The notes beneath the pieces were generated by a model. It saw nothing but the letters and a program-made list of their open reading frames with translations. It searched no databases and had not been told where the DNA came from. Shown one piece after another: positions 48,251 through 56,819 of a stretch of DNA of 64,000 nucleotides. A program made the translations under genes and the position numbers. How positions within the stretch are numbered: position 1 is the stretch's first letter; the number at the start of each line of letters is the position of its first letter. This stretch comes from Pampus argenteus (Eukaryota; Chordata; Actinopteri; Scombriformes; Stromateidae), in NCBI GenBank assembly GCA_036937835.1, contig CM072864.1, positions 7,204,001 through 7,268,000 on the forward strand, given 5' to 3'.

Positions 48251-50338
48251 TCATACATAGGTGTCATTTTTCAGAATTGCTCCATTCTTTTTCCAAATAT
48301 CTTTTTCAGATTCAGGACTTTGTTGTTGCATTTCTTTTATTATTGTATCATCTAAATTTGTTTTTTCTTCTGCAGTTAACACATGTATCTGGCCTGCTGC
48401 GGCTGCTTTAGCTATTTTGTCTGCAAATGCATTACCTAGGGATACACTGTCTGTCCCTGTTGTGTGTGCTGCACACTTACAAATAGCTAAAGTTTTCGGC
48501 AGTTGTACAGCTTTTAGAAGGTCAGATAATAGCTCTGCATGTGTAACTGGTTTGCCTGTGGACGTGACCATACCTCTATTTTCCCAGTATTGTGCAAATG
48601 TGTGTACTGTGGCAAACGCATATTGACTGTCTGTATAAATTGTCACATTTTTGTTTTTCATTAGTTTACAAGCTTCAGTTAGCGCTACTAATTCAGCTGC
48701 TTGAGCTGAATAATTTGATGGCAGGCATTCAGCTTTAACTACACTTTTTTGTGTTACTACTGCATATCCCGTTTGAGTCTTTCCTAGTTCGTTCTTTTTA
48801 GATGAACCATCTACAAATAAAACTTCTCCTTTTTCAAGTGGTTGATCTCTTAAGTCACTTCTACTTTTTGCTGTTTTTTCTGCCACTTCCTGACAATCAT
48901 GTTTAATGCCGTCCTCAGGAAGTGGTAACAACGTAGCCGGGTTTAATGTTGTGCACCTTTCTAAGGTCAAGTGAGGTTGAGATAACAATGTTGCCATGCA
49001 AGACAGATGTCTTGCAGGCGATAAAAATGTCATGTTAGTCTGTAACAACAGGGCAGAAACAGCATGGGGTACTCTTAGAATTAATGGATGAAATAAGACT
49101 ATAGTAGCACTTATTTCCACAGCCATTGATGCTGCAATGACTGCTTTAACACATTGCGGCAGTGCACATGCTACACTGTCCAATTTAGATGAGAAATATG
49201 CTATAGGTTTCATTTTATCCCCATGTTGTTGAACCAAAACTGAAGTCATAAAGTGACCTTTACAATCAACCATTTGAATAAAGGGTTTACTGTAATCAGG
49301 TAAGGCTATTGCAGTGCTGGATACCAGAGCTTGCTTTATTTTACAAAAAGCATCTTCAGCCTCTGCTGTCCATTTTAAGGGTGACGTCATTTTAAGATCT
49401 TCATCATACATCATTTTACTCAGAGGTGCTGTTATTTCTGCATAGTTTGGTACCCAATTTCTACAATAATTAGTCAGACCTAAAAATGACATAATTTGCT
49501 TTTTAGTTTGTGGCTTAGGTGCTTGAAGAATTACAGTTTTTCTATCTTCTACTATTGTTCTCCCTCCTGCACTCAGATTGTGTCCCAGATACTTCACTTG
49601 CTTTTTACACATCTGCAATTTGTTTTTACTCACTTTATGTCCCTCTTCAGCCAAATGTTTTAGTAGTGCTATTGTATCTTTTTTACATGTTTCTTCATCA
49701 GGTGATGCTAACAATACATCATCGACATAAATTAAAATTTGGCTGTTTCCTGGAGGTTGGAATTTTGCCATACTGGCACTCATTGCTTGAGAGTAAATGG
49801 TTGGACTTTCACAATACCCCTGGGGCAGTCGAGTATATGTATACCTCTGACCCCCAAAGGTAAATGCAAACCAAAATTGGCTATTTCTATCTACTGGTAT
49901 AGAGAAAAATGCATTACTGATATCAACTACAGTGAATACTTTAGCATCAGGTCTGAGTGAGTTTAGCAGAGTGTAAGGATCGGGGACACAAGGAGCTCTT
50001 TGTATCACAGCACTGTTTACAGCTTGCAAATCCTGTACCATACGCCATCCTACGGATGGTGCTTGTTTCTTTACTGGGAATATTGGAGTGTTACACGGTG
50101 AATCCTCACATTTTATTATTACATCAGCTGCAATTAAATCGTCAATTACTGGTTTTATGCCTTCATATGCATCTTGTTTTAGTGGATACTGTCTTACACG
50201 TGGTCTATATTCTGTTTTGGGTCGAATTTGTACAGGTAGGGTTCCTTTTATCAATCCTACATCAGTGGAACCTTTAGACCATAATTTCTCTGGTACCTCT
50301 TTTAAAAGATTTTCTTCTTCTTCTGTGAGCACTAACAG
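48251..50338 (-). CDS. pol: ERV reverse transcriptase and RNase H
   Basis: About 694 codons in one frame. RT: PVKKQAP, VVDISNAFFSIPV, RLPQGYCESPTIY and the catalytic YVDD (49718-49729). A connection domain follows, then RNase H with LFVDGSSKKN, AELVALTEA, TDSQYAF and a C-terminal NAFADKIAK segment. The layout is gammaretrovirus-like. The frame is the same as gag and the protease ORF but is separated from the latter by a TGA (50339-50341); the first Met is at 50332. It ends at 48251 after a frame break in an A-run near 48264, beyond which integrase continues in another frame. Confidence 0.92.
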   Translation of the reverse strand: MLVLTEEEENLLKEVPEKLWSKGSTDVGLIKGTLPVQIRPKTEYRPRVRQYPLKQDAYEGIKPVIDDLIAADVIIKCEDSPCNTPIFPVKKQAPSVGWRMVQDLQAVNSAVIQRAPCVPDPYTLLNSLRPDAKVFTVVDISNAFFSIPVDRNSQFWFAFTFGGQRYTYTRLPQGYCESPTIYSQAMSASMAKFQPPGNSQILIYVDDVLLASPDEETCKKDTIALLKHLAEEGHKVSKNKLQMCKKQVKYLGHNLSAGGRTIVEDRKTVILQAPKPQTKKQIMSFLGLTNYCRNWVPNYAEITAPLSKMMYDEDLKMTSPLKWTAEAEDAFCKIKQALVSSTAIALPDYSKPFIQMVDCKGHFMTSVLVQQHGDKMKPIAYFSSKLDSVACALPQCVKAVIAASMAVEISATIVLFHPLILRVPHAVSALLLQTNMTFLSPARHLSCMATLLSQPHLTLERCTTLNPATLLPLPEDGIKHDCQEVAEKTAKSRSDLRDQPLEKGEVLFVDGSSKKNELGKTQTGYAVVTQKSVVKAECLPSNYSAQAAELVALTEACKLMKNKNVTIYTDSQYAFATVHTFAQYWENRGMVTSTGKPVTHAELLSDLLKAVQLPKTLAICKCAAHTTGTDSVSLGNAFADKIAKAAAAGQIHVLTAEEKTNLDDTIIKEMQQQSPESEKDIWKKNGAILKNDTYV

Positions 50339-51355
50339 TCAGTGTCTAGATAGAAGATTTTCCATATGCATATGAACACCTTTTTGCACCTGAATCGTCC
50401 AAAATAGTGCTTTTCTGGTTAGCCCTGTCGATGCACTAGTGGCTGTAGTACTAGATATGGGTTCCCAATCATTTGTGTTTTCTCCTTTTATTATCATTTT
50501 GCCCATATCTTTCCATTTCATTATATTGTTTTTATACAATGAAATGTGAGGTGCTGTCCACATCTTGAACAGTCTTACCAGCTCTGGTGTTGATAGTGTT
50601 ACTGCTGCAGCTGCATTAGATTCACCATCTGAATAGACATAAGTCACTGTCACTCTAGCTGGAGTAGCTTTAGTTAGGGCATTGTCAAAGTCATTATCTG
50701 GTCCTGGTGTGTCTTTGTACCAAAGTGTGATGTGCAGATCTTCTTCTGACATTTTGTCTTGCTGTTTTGAAATTAACCTTTTACTCTCAGTCAACAATGC
50801 AGTTGCTGTTTTATACGGCATTTTATTTGGAACATCAAGACTATAATAGTAGAATGGTGTGTCTCGCCCATAGAGAACAAAAATGTCTCCATTTTGTAAC
50901 TCTGCTTTTCTTTTAACAGCTATGTTCCCTTCACTGTTTGGGACCAAAGACAACCCAAGCAGGAACAGGCCGTCACGGCCTAAAAGATTTACGGGGCAAT
51001 TTGGGAACAATAAAATGGATAATTGGCAGGATTGTCCTTGGGGATCTCTTAACCAGACAGGTTCTGATTGTGGTACAGCAGACATTTTGCCATTTGCAGA
51101 TCTCACTATCACACTATGGTTGCTTTGTCTAGAGCCTGGAATAGACTCTTTACATGTTGTTCTACACGCACCAGTATCACACAGAAAAGTTACAGGTTTT
51201 CCGTTTACCAATAACGTCACTTCTGGTTTAACTTCGTCCACAGACAACAAATCTTGAAAGTTTATCAACACTTCATCTGTCTCACATTCTATCTTATTTC
51301 CTTCCTCACTTTCTACAGCCCTCTGTTTATCTTTCTCTTCTCCTTCATATCCTAG
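50339..51355 (-). CDS. pro: ERV protease ORF with an extra C-terminal domain
   Basis: 338 codons in frame with gag, reached by reading through the gag stop; the first Met is at 51271 and residues are counted from it. Aspartic protease: FLCDTGA (Asp at residue 32) and NLLGRDGL (95-102). After the protease end (about residue 112) come some 200 further residues not expected in a gamma-type virus. They contain FYYYSLDVP (140-148), a predicted helix, HITL (180-183), strands, a helix and HISL (242-245), an arrangement like a 2H phosphoesterase. The frame ends in TGA at 50339-50341, right before RT in the same frame. The protease call is firm. The second domain is an inference. Confidence 0.85.
   Translation of the reverse strand, partial: LGYEGEEKDKQRAVESEEGNKIECETDEVLINFQDLLSVDEVKPEVTLLVNGKPVTFLCDTGACRTTCKESIPGSRQSNHSVIVRSANGKMSAVPQSEPVWLRDPQGQSCQLSILLFPNCPVNLLGRDGLFLLGLSLVPNSEGNIAVKRKAELQNGDIFVLYGRDTPFYYYSLDVPNKMPYKTATALLTESKRLISKQQDKMSEEDLHITLWYKDTPGPDNDFDNALTKATPARVTVTYVYSDGESNAAAAVTLSTPELVRLFKMWTAPHISLYKNNIMKWKDMGKMIIKGENTNDWEPISSTTATSASTGLTRKALFWTIQVQKGVHMHMENLLSRH
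50522..50860 (-). other. Candidate 2H (LigT-like) phosphoesterase domain
   Basis: Residues 138-250 of the protease ORF, counted from the Met at 51271. Two H-h-[S/T]-h motifs are seen, HIT at codons 180-182 (His at 50732-50734) and HIS at 242-244 (His at 50546-50548). The strand FYYYSLDVP lies 40 residues before the first motif and a helix lies between, the order found in ThpR/LigT-type proteins. The motif spacing of 62 is shorter than the roughly 75-85 that I recall for the family. Confidence 0.45.
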
Positions 51356-51358
51356 TCA
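51352..51358 (-). promoter_or_regulatory. UGA-CUAG readthrough signal at the ERV gag/pro junction
   Basis: The gag stop reads TGA CTA G on the minus strand, and the protease frame continues in phase without a shift. Stop suppression at gag/pol is the gammaretroviral strategy (UAG in murine leukaemia virus); here the UGA-CUAG context serves. Confidence 0.75.
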
Positions 51359-52210
51359 TTCACGGTATCCCCCTTTCATCTCAGGACAATCTCTGATTAT
51401 ATGTCCTTCCTTTCCACAACGCCAACATCCTGACATATCTGACCCAAATCCATTCCTTCTAAAACCTCCTCTCTGTCCTCTACCTCCAAAACCTCTTCCT
51501 CTGGAATTTCCTCTTCCTCTAAAACCACCTCTGCCTCTGAAACCTCCCTGATAGAATATTTCTCCTTCTTCTTGATAGAAGGTTTCTACAGGCTTCCTAT
51601 TTTTCTTTTCCTTCACTACCTTCTCTGCATGTAAAGCATGATTAACATATTCCTCCAAAGTTCCTGTGGACATTCCTATGTAATGTTTGTTTACCCATGC
51701 TCGGATGGCATCTTTTGAGCCTGCATGGAGAGCATTCTTTAATTGTTGTCGGAATGCACCATTATCATTTGCATCTTCCTCCAGCCCACTATGAAGTTTA
51801 AACACTGTCGTCATTCTAATTTTGTACTCTTCTTCTACTCCTCTCCTCACTGGCCCTGTTTCGTCATCTTCCTTTCTATGATACATTAACTGTTTCTGTC
51901 TATCTGCACCTTCTCTTATTTTCTCTCTACTCTTTCTCTCTTCCTCTTCTCTTCTTGTTGCTACTCTCATCCAATATTCTGTATCTTCATACCCATGCTT
52001 TTTCATCTTTTTAGAATCATTTTCTGTTTTTTGCATTATTGCTTCCTGAAGTGCTGCTATTTTTTGTGTGTTCAATTGACCTTCAAATTTATGCTCTGTT
52101 ATCCATCTATCTAAATTTTGTACTTTCTTAGGATCCTGTTTTTCAATGAGTTTCCAATCTTTACACTGCAGTGTATCTTTGGGTTTTAGTTTACTTATTC
52201 CTTTCCCCAT
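51356..52210 (-). CDS. gag: ERV Gag (short form)
   Basis: 284 codons from the ATG at 52210. This start was chosen over the upstream Met at 52240 because it gives MGKGIS, a myristoylation-type N-terminus. A Lys/Glu-rich coiled region follows, then a segment resembling the C-terminal half of capsid (residues of the type AFRQQLKNAL, IRAWVNKHY, LEEYVNHALHAE). After it come an arginine/glycine (RGG) repeat region and one CCHC zinc knuckle (CWRCGKEGHIIRDC) near the end. It is about half the length of ordinary gamma-type Gag, and the N-terminal half of capsid cannot be recognised. It ends at a leaky-type stop. Confidence 0.85.
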   Translation of the reverse strand: MGKGISKLKPKDTLQCKDWKLIEKQDPKKVQNLDRWITEHKFEGQLNTQKIAALQEAIMQKTENDSKKMKKHGYEDTEYWMRVATRREEEERKSREKIREGADRQKQLMYHRKEDDETGPVRRGVEEEYKIRMTTVFKLHSGLEEDANDNGAFRQQLKNALHAGSKDAIRAWVNKHYIGMSTGTLEEYVNHALHAEKVVKEKKNRKPVETFYQEEGEIFYQGGFRGRGGFRGRGNSRGRGFGGRGQRGGFRRNGFGSDMSGCWRCGKEGHIIRDCPEMKGGYRE

Positions 52211-52930
52211 TTTAAAGAATTTGGTCCAGTTTATCAACACCTAGGGTGTTCTAAAAACTGGTTTTCGGTCAGTAGGGCAGTAATTAAATTTTCTGTTGTG
52301 GTAATTCTCCTTTCTACTCTCTGTGATTGAGAGCGGAGAATTCTTGCCTCTGCATCCACAACAGTTGACTGCTTACACTCCTACTGTTTTGGTATGAAAT
52401 AAAATACCTAGTGGTATTTTATTTCCATTCACACTCTCATACACATTCACACAGCATTTAAATGCACATATACTTTTGACGTCTTTTACTTTAACATGGG
52501 AACTTCTGGCCTTCCCTTACCAACCAAATTTTACTTTTACCAGGAAATTTCCGGCTTTCCAAAACCAGTCCAAATTTTACTTTTATTTCATCTTGTTACC
52601 TGCTAGTGACTAGTATTTTCAGGGTTTTACTTTTACTTTTTCCAGGAAATTTCCGGCTTTCCAAAACCAGTCCAAATTTTACTCTTATTCTTGGTTTAAA
52701 CCTATTTACTCTATTGTTCTCTCACAGTCATTCACCTTTTTAAACAAAATTTAACTCACCACAGTTGTCTATGTCTCCTCTCTCGGATTACCGTCAACCA
52801 TTGGATCCCAGCAGGTGAGTTGAAGTCCGGTCCTTGAAAGGATCTGTTAGGCTGCTTCTAAGTCAGCCTGCCGTGGCCACGGGCTTTCCAGTATTCCTCT
52901 CACCTGCTGGAATCCTCAGGTCTGTTGGCA
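52211..52930 (-). other. ERV leader between primer site and gag
   Basis: About 0.7 kb without an open frame, expected to hold the packaging signal and the splice donor for env. It contains two exact 41-bp direct repeats and a third, degenerate unit near 52498-52530. Confidence 0.7.
52540..52682. repeat. Direct repeat in the ERV leader with GGAAATTTCC palindromes
   Basis: Identical 41-bp units at 52540-52580 and 52642-52682, 102 bp apart. Each contains the perfect 10-bp palindrome ggaaatttcc, which fits a kappaB-type half-site pair. Confidence 0.85.
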
Positions 52931-52947
52931 TCCGGCTCGAAGGACCA
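52931..52947 (-). promoter_or_regulatory. ERV primer binding site, tRNA-Tyr type
   Basis: On the minus strand TGGTCCTTCGAGCCGGA, six bases inside the 5' LTR. These 17 bases match the complement of the 3' end of vertebrate tRNA-Tyr as I recall it; the next base does not match. Confidence 0.75.
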
Positions 52948-52953
52948 AATTAA

Positions 52954-53527
52954 TGTCAGGTTTAAACAACCTAAAATATCAAACTCACAGACACAAAGAG
53001 GAGAGAAGACAACAGAGTTAAGTTTTACTTGCAAGGAGAGCAACAGGAGACGTGCACAGTCTGCAGAATCTCCTATCTACTCTGATTTCGTCTCCTGCCC
53101 TCTTGCTTTTTATTTAGGATGTCCCTAATACATGTTGTTTCTAAAGGGGAGGGGCATAGGTCAGGCACAGGTCAGTAACAACGTAATGGTTTTATTGCTT
53201 TGTTTCAGGCAGGCACAATTTCCTTGACCAATAAACAACGTCTGTTTTCTTCTACACTTTAACTGTTTTGTTTTACTTTCCAATATGGTATGGTGATTAA
53301 CTCTACAACTCATTAACTCTACAAAAGGTGCCAGTCCCATCAGTCAGATGATGGTGGGAAGTTGACACCAACAGCTGCAAACTCTAATGTCCATCTGAAA
53401 GAGAACTTAGTGTAGAACGAAACACAAACTTACAGATATGGTATGGAGTACAAAGAATAAAAGAGTGGTGATATATAAAGAATGCAAAAGAGTAAATATG
53501 GGATAACTTATATACATTATTCTAACA
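52954..53527 (-). repeat. ERV 5' LTR
   Basis: 574 bp, same boundaries (tgtcagg to ctaaca) and apparently the same sequence as 44830-45403. On the minus strand it precedes the primer site. Confidence 0.93.
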
Positions 53528-53532
53528 GCCAT
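53528..53532. repeat. ERV target-site duplication, right copy (gccat)
   Basis: gccat directly after the ERV LTR end, matching 44825-44829. Confidence 0.9.
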
Positions 53533-55144
53533 CTTCCCCGCATTTAAAACAATACCATGGTCTGGGCCTTGGAGTCATTTGTTGGGCTAATGAGTCCCTC
53601 TGGCCACTAGACTGGCTTTGACTTGGCTTAGCTTTTTGCATCTTTGTCGTTTTAGGTTTGACAGATTTATCTCCCTTGGAAGCAGAAAGAGCTGCAATCT
53701 GAGCTTGCATGCTAGTTATCTGTTTCTGTATTTGCTCCAAGAGTGAAGGCATTCTGTCATCTTGGACTGGTATATCTAAATCATTCATCTCACTTGTACA
53801 CACAGCTTGTATGCTAGCTTGAGCTTTAGCCTTAGGAAATCCTAAGTGGTGCTTCATTCGACTGGTCTTAGCTGCTTGCTTGTCCTCCTCGGTGCGCAAC
53901 ATTAACAGAAATTCTGAGAAGGTTGGTGGAGTACTCTGCCTCTGCTCGAGCTGGAGTGTTGCAATGAGTGTGTTGTTCCAGCACCCTCTACAGAATTGTT
54001 TGAGTAGTTGTTTGTCTGCGTCACAGATACTTACCGCTTTCTTTTTCACAACCTCATTCAGACATGTCTGCAATCTGTGCAGATAGATGGATGGCTTTTC
54101 CCCTGAGTTTTGGTGAGTATTGAGAAATTTTGCAAATAACTCATCACCATCCTCTACTGTTGCATATGCTGAGTCAAGCAAGTCTAGGTAAGTATAGAGA
54201 GTGGCTCTGGGACCTAAAGACTTCACTACATGAGCAGCGGGTGGTAAAAGGCTGTCAATCATTTTCCTCAGTAACTGTGGTTGAGAGACAGTGGAATCAT
54301 TCAAGTAGAACTCGACACTAGATCGCCAAGTATCATAGTCGACCTCATGGTTGGGAAAGGGAACCCGTCCTGAGAAGGTCCTCAATTTAACATGCGAATG
54401 AAGCTGAGCTGCAATCTCTGTACTCTTCACAACGTGTTCCACCACTACTCGCTGTACTTCGGGTGTGCTGAGATGGTCGGGAGGCAAGCTGAAACTGTGT
54501 ATAGTCTCTGCTACACCAGGTGAACCAATTGGAGCTGTGGTTAGAGTGAGAGGCTGCCCTTCAGGAGATGGCAGTTTTGATTCTATAAGGAAAGGGGACT
54601 GTTCAGTATGAGTCTGTGTAAGGTGGGGTTCAGCTCTGGCAGCCTGAGAGGGAGTCAATGCAATTTCAGTTGGTAGTTGGATAACAGGCCCCTGAACTGC
54701 CTCAACCTCTGCCATTGGTGCCTCTTCTGCAAGAGATTTTGTTATTCTGCTCAACTCCTCATGCAAAATGTCCTCAAATGGCTTCCCACTCATTTTAGCT
54801 ATGCTCTTAAGCTCAGACAGAAAGGTATGAGTAGTTTCAGTTCCTACTGTACTGCTGTAAACACTAGCTAGTGTGTTTACATGGTGAGTGATCGAAGGAT
54901 TCGCTGAACTGGTCCTATGCAATGGTAATATAGGCTCAAGTGTTTGTACTGCTACACCTGATTCAAACTCAACAATGGTCTGACCATTAAATTCTGATTG
55001 TTCATCATCAATACCTATCATACGACTTATTTTTCCATACTGTTTGAGGTAGTCACCAATTTCATCATCTGTAGGATTACCAGACAACCCACTAACTATA
55101 AGGGAGTTAGGAACTTTAATGCTCTCCCTCTCAACAATCTCCAT
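53533..55144 (-). pseudogene. gag: Gypsy gag, 5' part, PNMA-like, cut by the ERV in its zinc knuckle
   Basis: About 537 codons from the ATG at 55142-55144. An N-terminal segment (NSLIVSGLSGNPTDDEIGDY and on, residues 13-45) looks like the RRM-like start of PNMA proteins. A capsid-like domain begins at about residue 258 (FSGRVPFPNHEVDYDTWRSS) and runs to about 440 (EFLLMLRTEEDKQA). A short coiled coil (about 470-495) and a basic linker follow. The frame reaches the first half of a CCHC knuckle (CFKCGEDG) and is then broken by the ERV, which shifts it into LTR sequence. The rest of the knuckle is at 44702-44829. Apart from this break I see no lesion. Confidence 0.88.
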
Positions 55145-55265
55145 TCTAAAAGGTGTACCAAAAATCAGGGTTAAAGGCTTTTTAGTTCAAAGTATATTAT
55201 TGTTTTTGCAATCAAATGTGATGTTCATGTATGGCTGTGGTGGTCCATTCACAGAGCTCCTGGCT

Positions 55266-55286
55266 GGCTCGCCAAGTTTTGGTCCA
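55266..55286 (-). promoter_or_regulatory. Presumed Gypsy primer binding site
   Basis: Directly inside the 5' LTR the minus strand reads TGGACCAAAACTTGGCGAGC. The TGG start and position are right for a primer site. I could not match the rest to the 3' end of a known tRNA. Confidence 0.5.
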
Positions 55287-56819
55287 TGTAACCCACTTAT
55301 GGTAGATACACTGAATAGCTAGGTTCGAAAGAGCTCAATTACCATAGACTTTAACAGCCGAACAATGAACACCACCACACATGGAATGGATGTGAACTCT
55401 TTTAGTAAATACTGCACAACATAATTATAACAACATTAGTATAAACAACAAGTATGAAAAATAATAAATGAAAATAAAATGGCGCCTTTAAAATAGTGAG
55501 AGTCTTGTCTGTTTTTTTAGTACCGGTACTGTTTTGTTTATATTAAATCCAGATGTTTCTCTAACTTAGATTAGAGTCATGTGCTAACTCTTTTGATTGT
55601 GTAGCGATCCTGCCAACCAGGTTGGCCCTACCACCGGTGGTTATCAGCTACGACCAATCAATCCAGCTTGTTTAGGGTCTTGGGAGGCTCGCCATCTATA
55701 TATCACAGCCTGGTCCTGAATCGCTTCATTCGGGTTCTGGATCCTCTCCAACAGACTGGATATTCCTCTGGAGACTAGGGATCTCCAAAAGACCTGACCT
55801 GTTTATTTCATAAACAGGACCTTTAATTAAACAATCTAATAGTTGTACAACAATAATACTAAAGTATAATGACAATGTCACCTTTGACATTCTGGCCTTG
55901 CATTACACTAAAGCTAAATAACTTCAAATCTAGAAATCATGAATCATTGCATTATAATTCAAATCAACATGTTCAAAATACTCATTTAAATCATGAACAG
56001 AATATATTCATTCATGCATAATTAGTTTCTGTAACAAGAAATATGAAATTAACTCACAACGGAAAGAAAATTCCTTCACATTACAATTCGTTATTTAGAA
56101 AATAAACTTATTCCCCTCTTTAGCACAGAATTAGAAACATAAATCAATCAAAATCATAAACATTCCCTTTAATCACACATAGACAAAATGGCTGATCGCG
56201 ATGTACTTTGTGCTGCTTGCAGTCACGCGTACCAGTATAAAAACACAATGCTAATCAGCTATAACAAATGCTCATTTAGTTTATTAAGTGCACAGGCTAA
56301 GTTGCCAAGTGCAAAAAGCTTAGTGCAACAGTTCACCACAGTATACCTCCATATAGCTAACCCACTTAGCATATGAGTAGCAGCAGCTAACATATTAAAA
56401 CGAAAATGTCATTCTCACCGATGCACTCTATCCCAGTGCTGAGCACCGTCGCGGCTTTCAGTTCTCACACGATGAAAAACGGTTTGCCCGTGTAACCGTT
56501 TGAGCACCGTGCTAACGCTTTCGTTCAGTGGGTAGCTGCCTTCTGCTGTCGCGGCTGGAGTCAAAAGGACGTGCAAGATACCGCGTACAACCTTGCCTGC
56601 TACACAATAAGCGGGACGTGCACGCTAATTGGCTGCCAAGTAGCTACCTGCCTTTCGTTTGGCTGAATGCGGTGAACCGGAGTGTTGCCTTCAAGTACAG
56701 TGGGACGTGTTGCTTTCAAGTGCAACTCAGAAAATATTAATTGTATGAAACAACTAATAAAATAACCATTTCTGGTTTAGCTTAGGTTGTAGTTACCTGA
56801 GTTTTACACCTGGGTTACA
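55287..56819 (-). repeat. Gypsy 5' LTR
   Basis: 1533 bp, same ends and apparently same sequence as 38308-39840. It is followed at 56820-56823 by ttcc, the right copy of the target duplication. Confidence 0.95.

Larger units (their letters stand above)
44830..53527 (-). mobile_element. Endogenous retrovirus (8.7 kb provirus) inserted in the Gypsy gag
   Basis: A provirus with two 574-bp LTRs (44830-45403 and 52954-53527; constant offset 8124, no differences seen) and a 5-bp TSD gccat. Minus-strand order: 5' LTR, tRNA-Tyr-type primer site, 0.7-kb leader, gag, protease ORF, RT-RNase H, broken integrase, env, polypurine tract, 3' LTR. The RT and the Env (CxxC in SU, CX6CC in TM) are of the gammaretrovirus-like type. 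Env is open, but integrase lacks its catalytic core and Gag is short. It has the same orientation as the Gypsy host element and is antisense to the FAM187A-like gene. Confidence 0.95.
38308..56819 (-). mobile_element. Full-length Ty3/Gypsy LTR retrotransposon, interrupted by an ERV
   Basis: The element runs from TG to CA with two LTRs of 1533 bp at a constant offset of 16979. It is flanked by the 4-bp duplication ttcc (38304-38307 and 56820-56823). On the minus strand the order is 5' LTR (55287-56819), gag, protease-RT-RNase H-integrase, polypurine tract, 3' LTR (38308-39840). Without the 8.7-kb ERV and one copy of its TSD the element would be about 9.8 kb. Integrase follows RNase H, as in Ty3/Gypsy, and there is no env. 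Identical LTRs and an open pol mean a very recent insertion. It lies antisense in intron 1 of the FAM187A-like gene. Confidence 0.95.

Noticed and set aside
50522..50860. dUTPase as identity of the extra domain after the ERV protease
   Set aside because: None of the dUTPase motifs is visible; the two H-h-[S/T]-h motifs point elsewhere.
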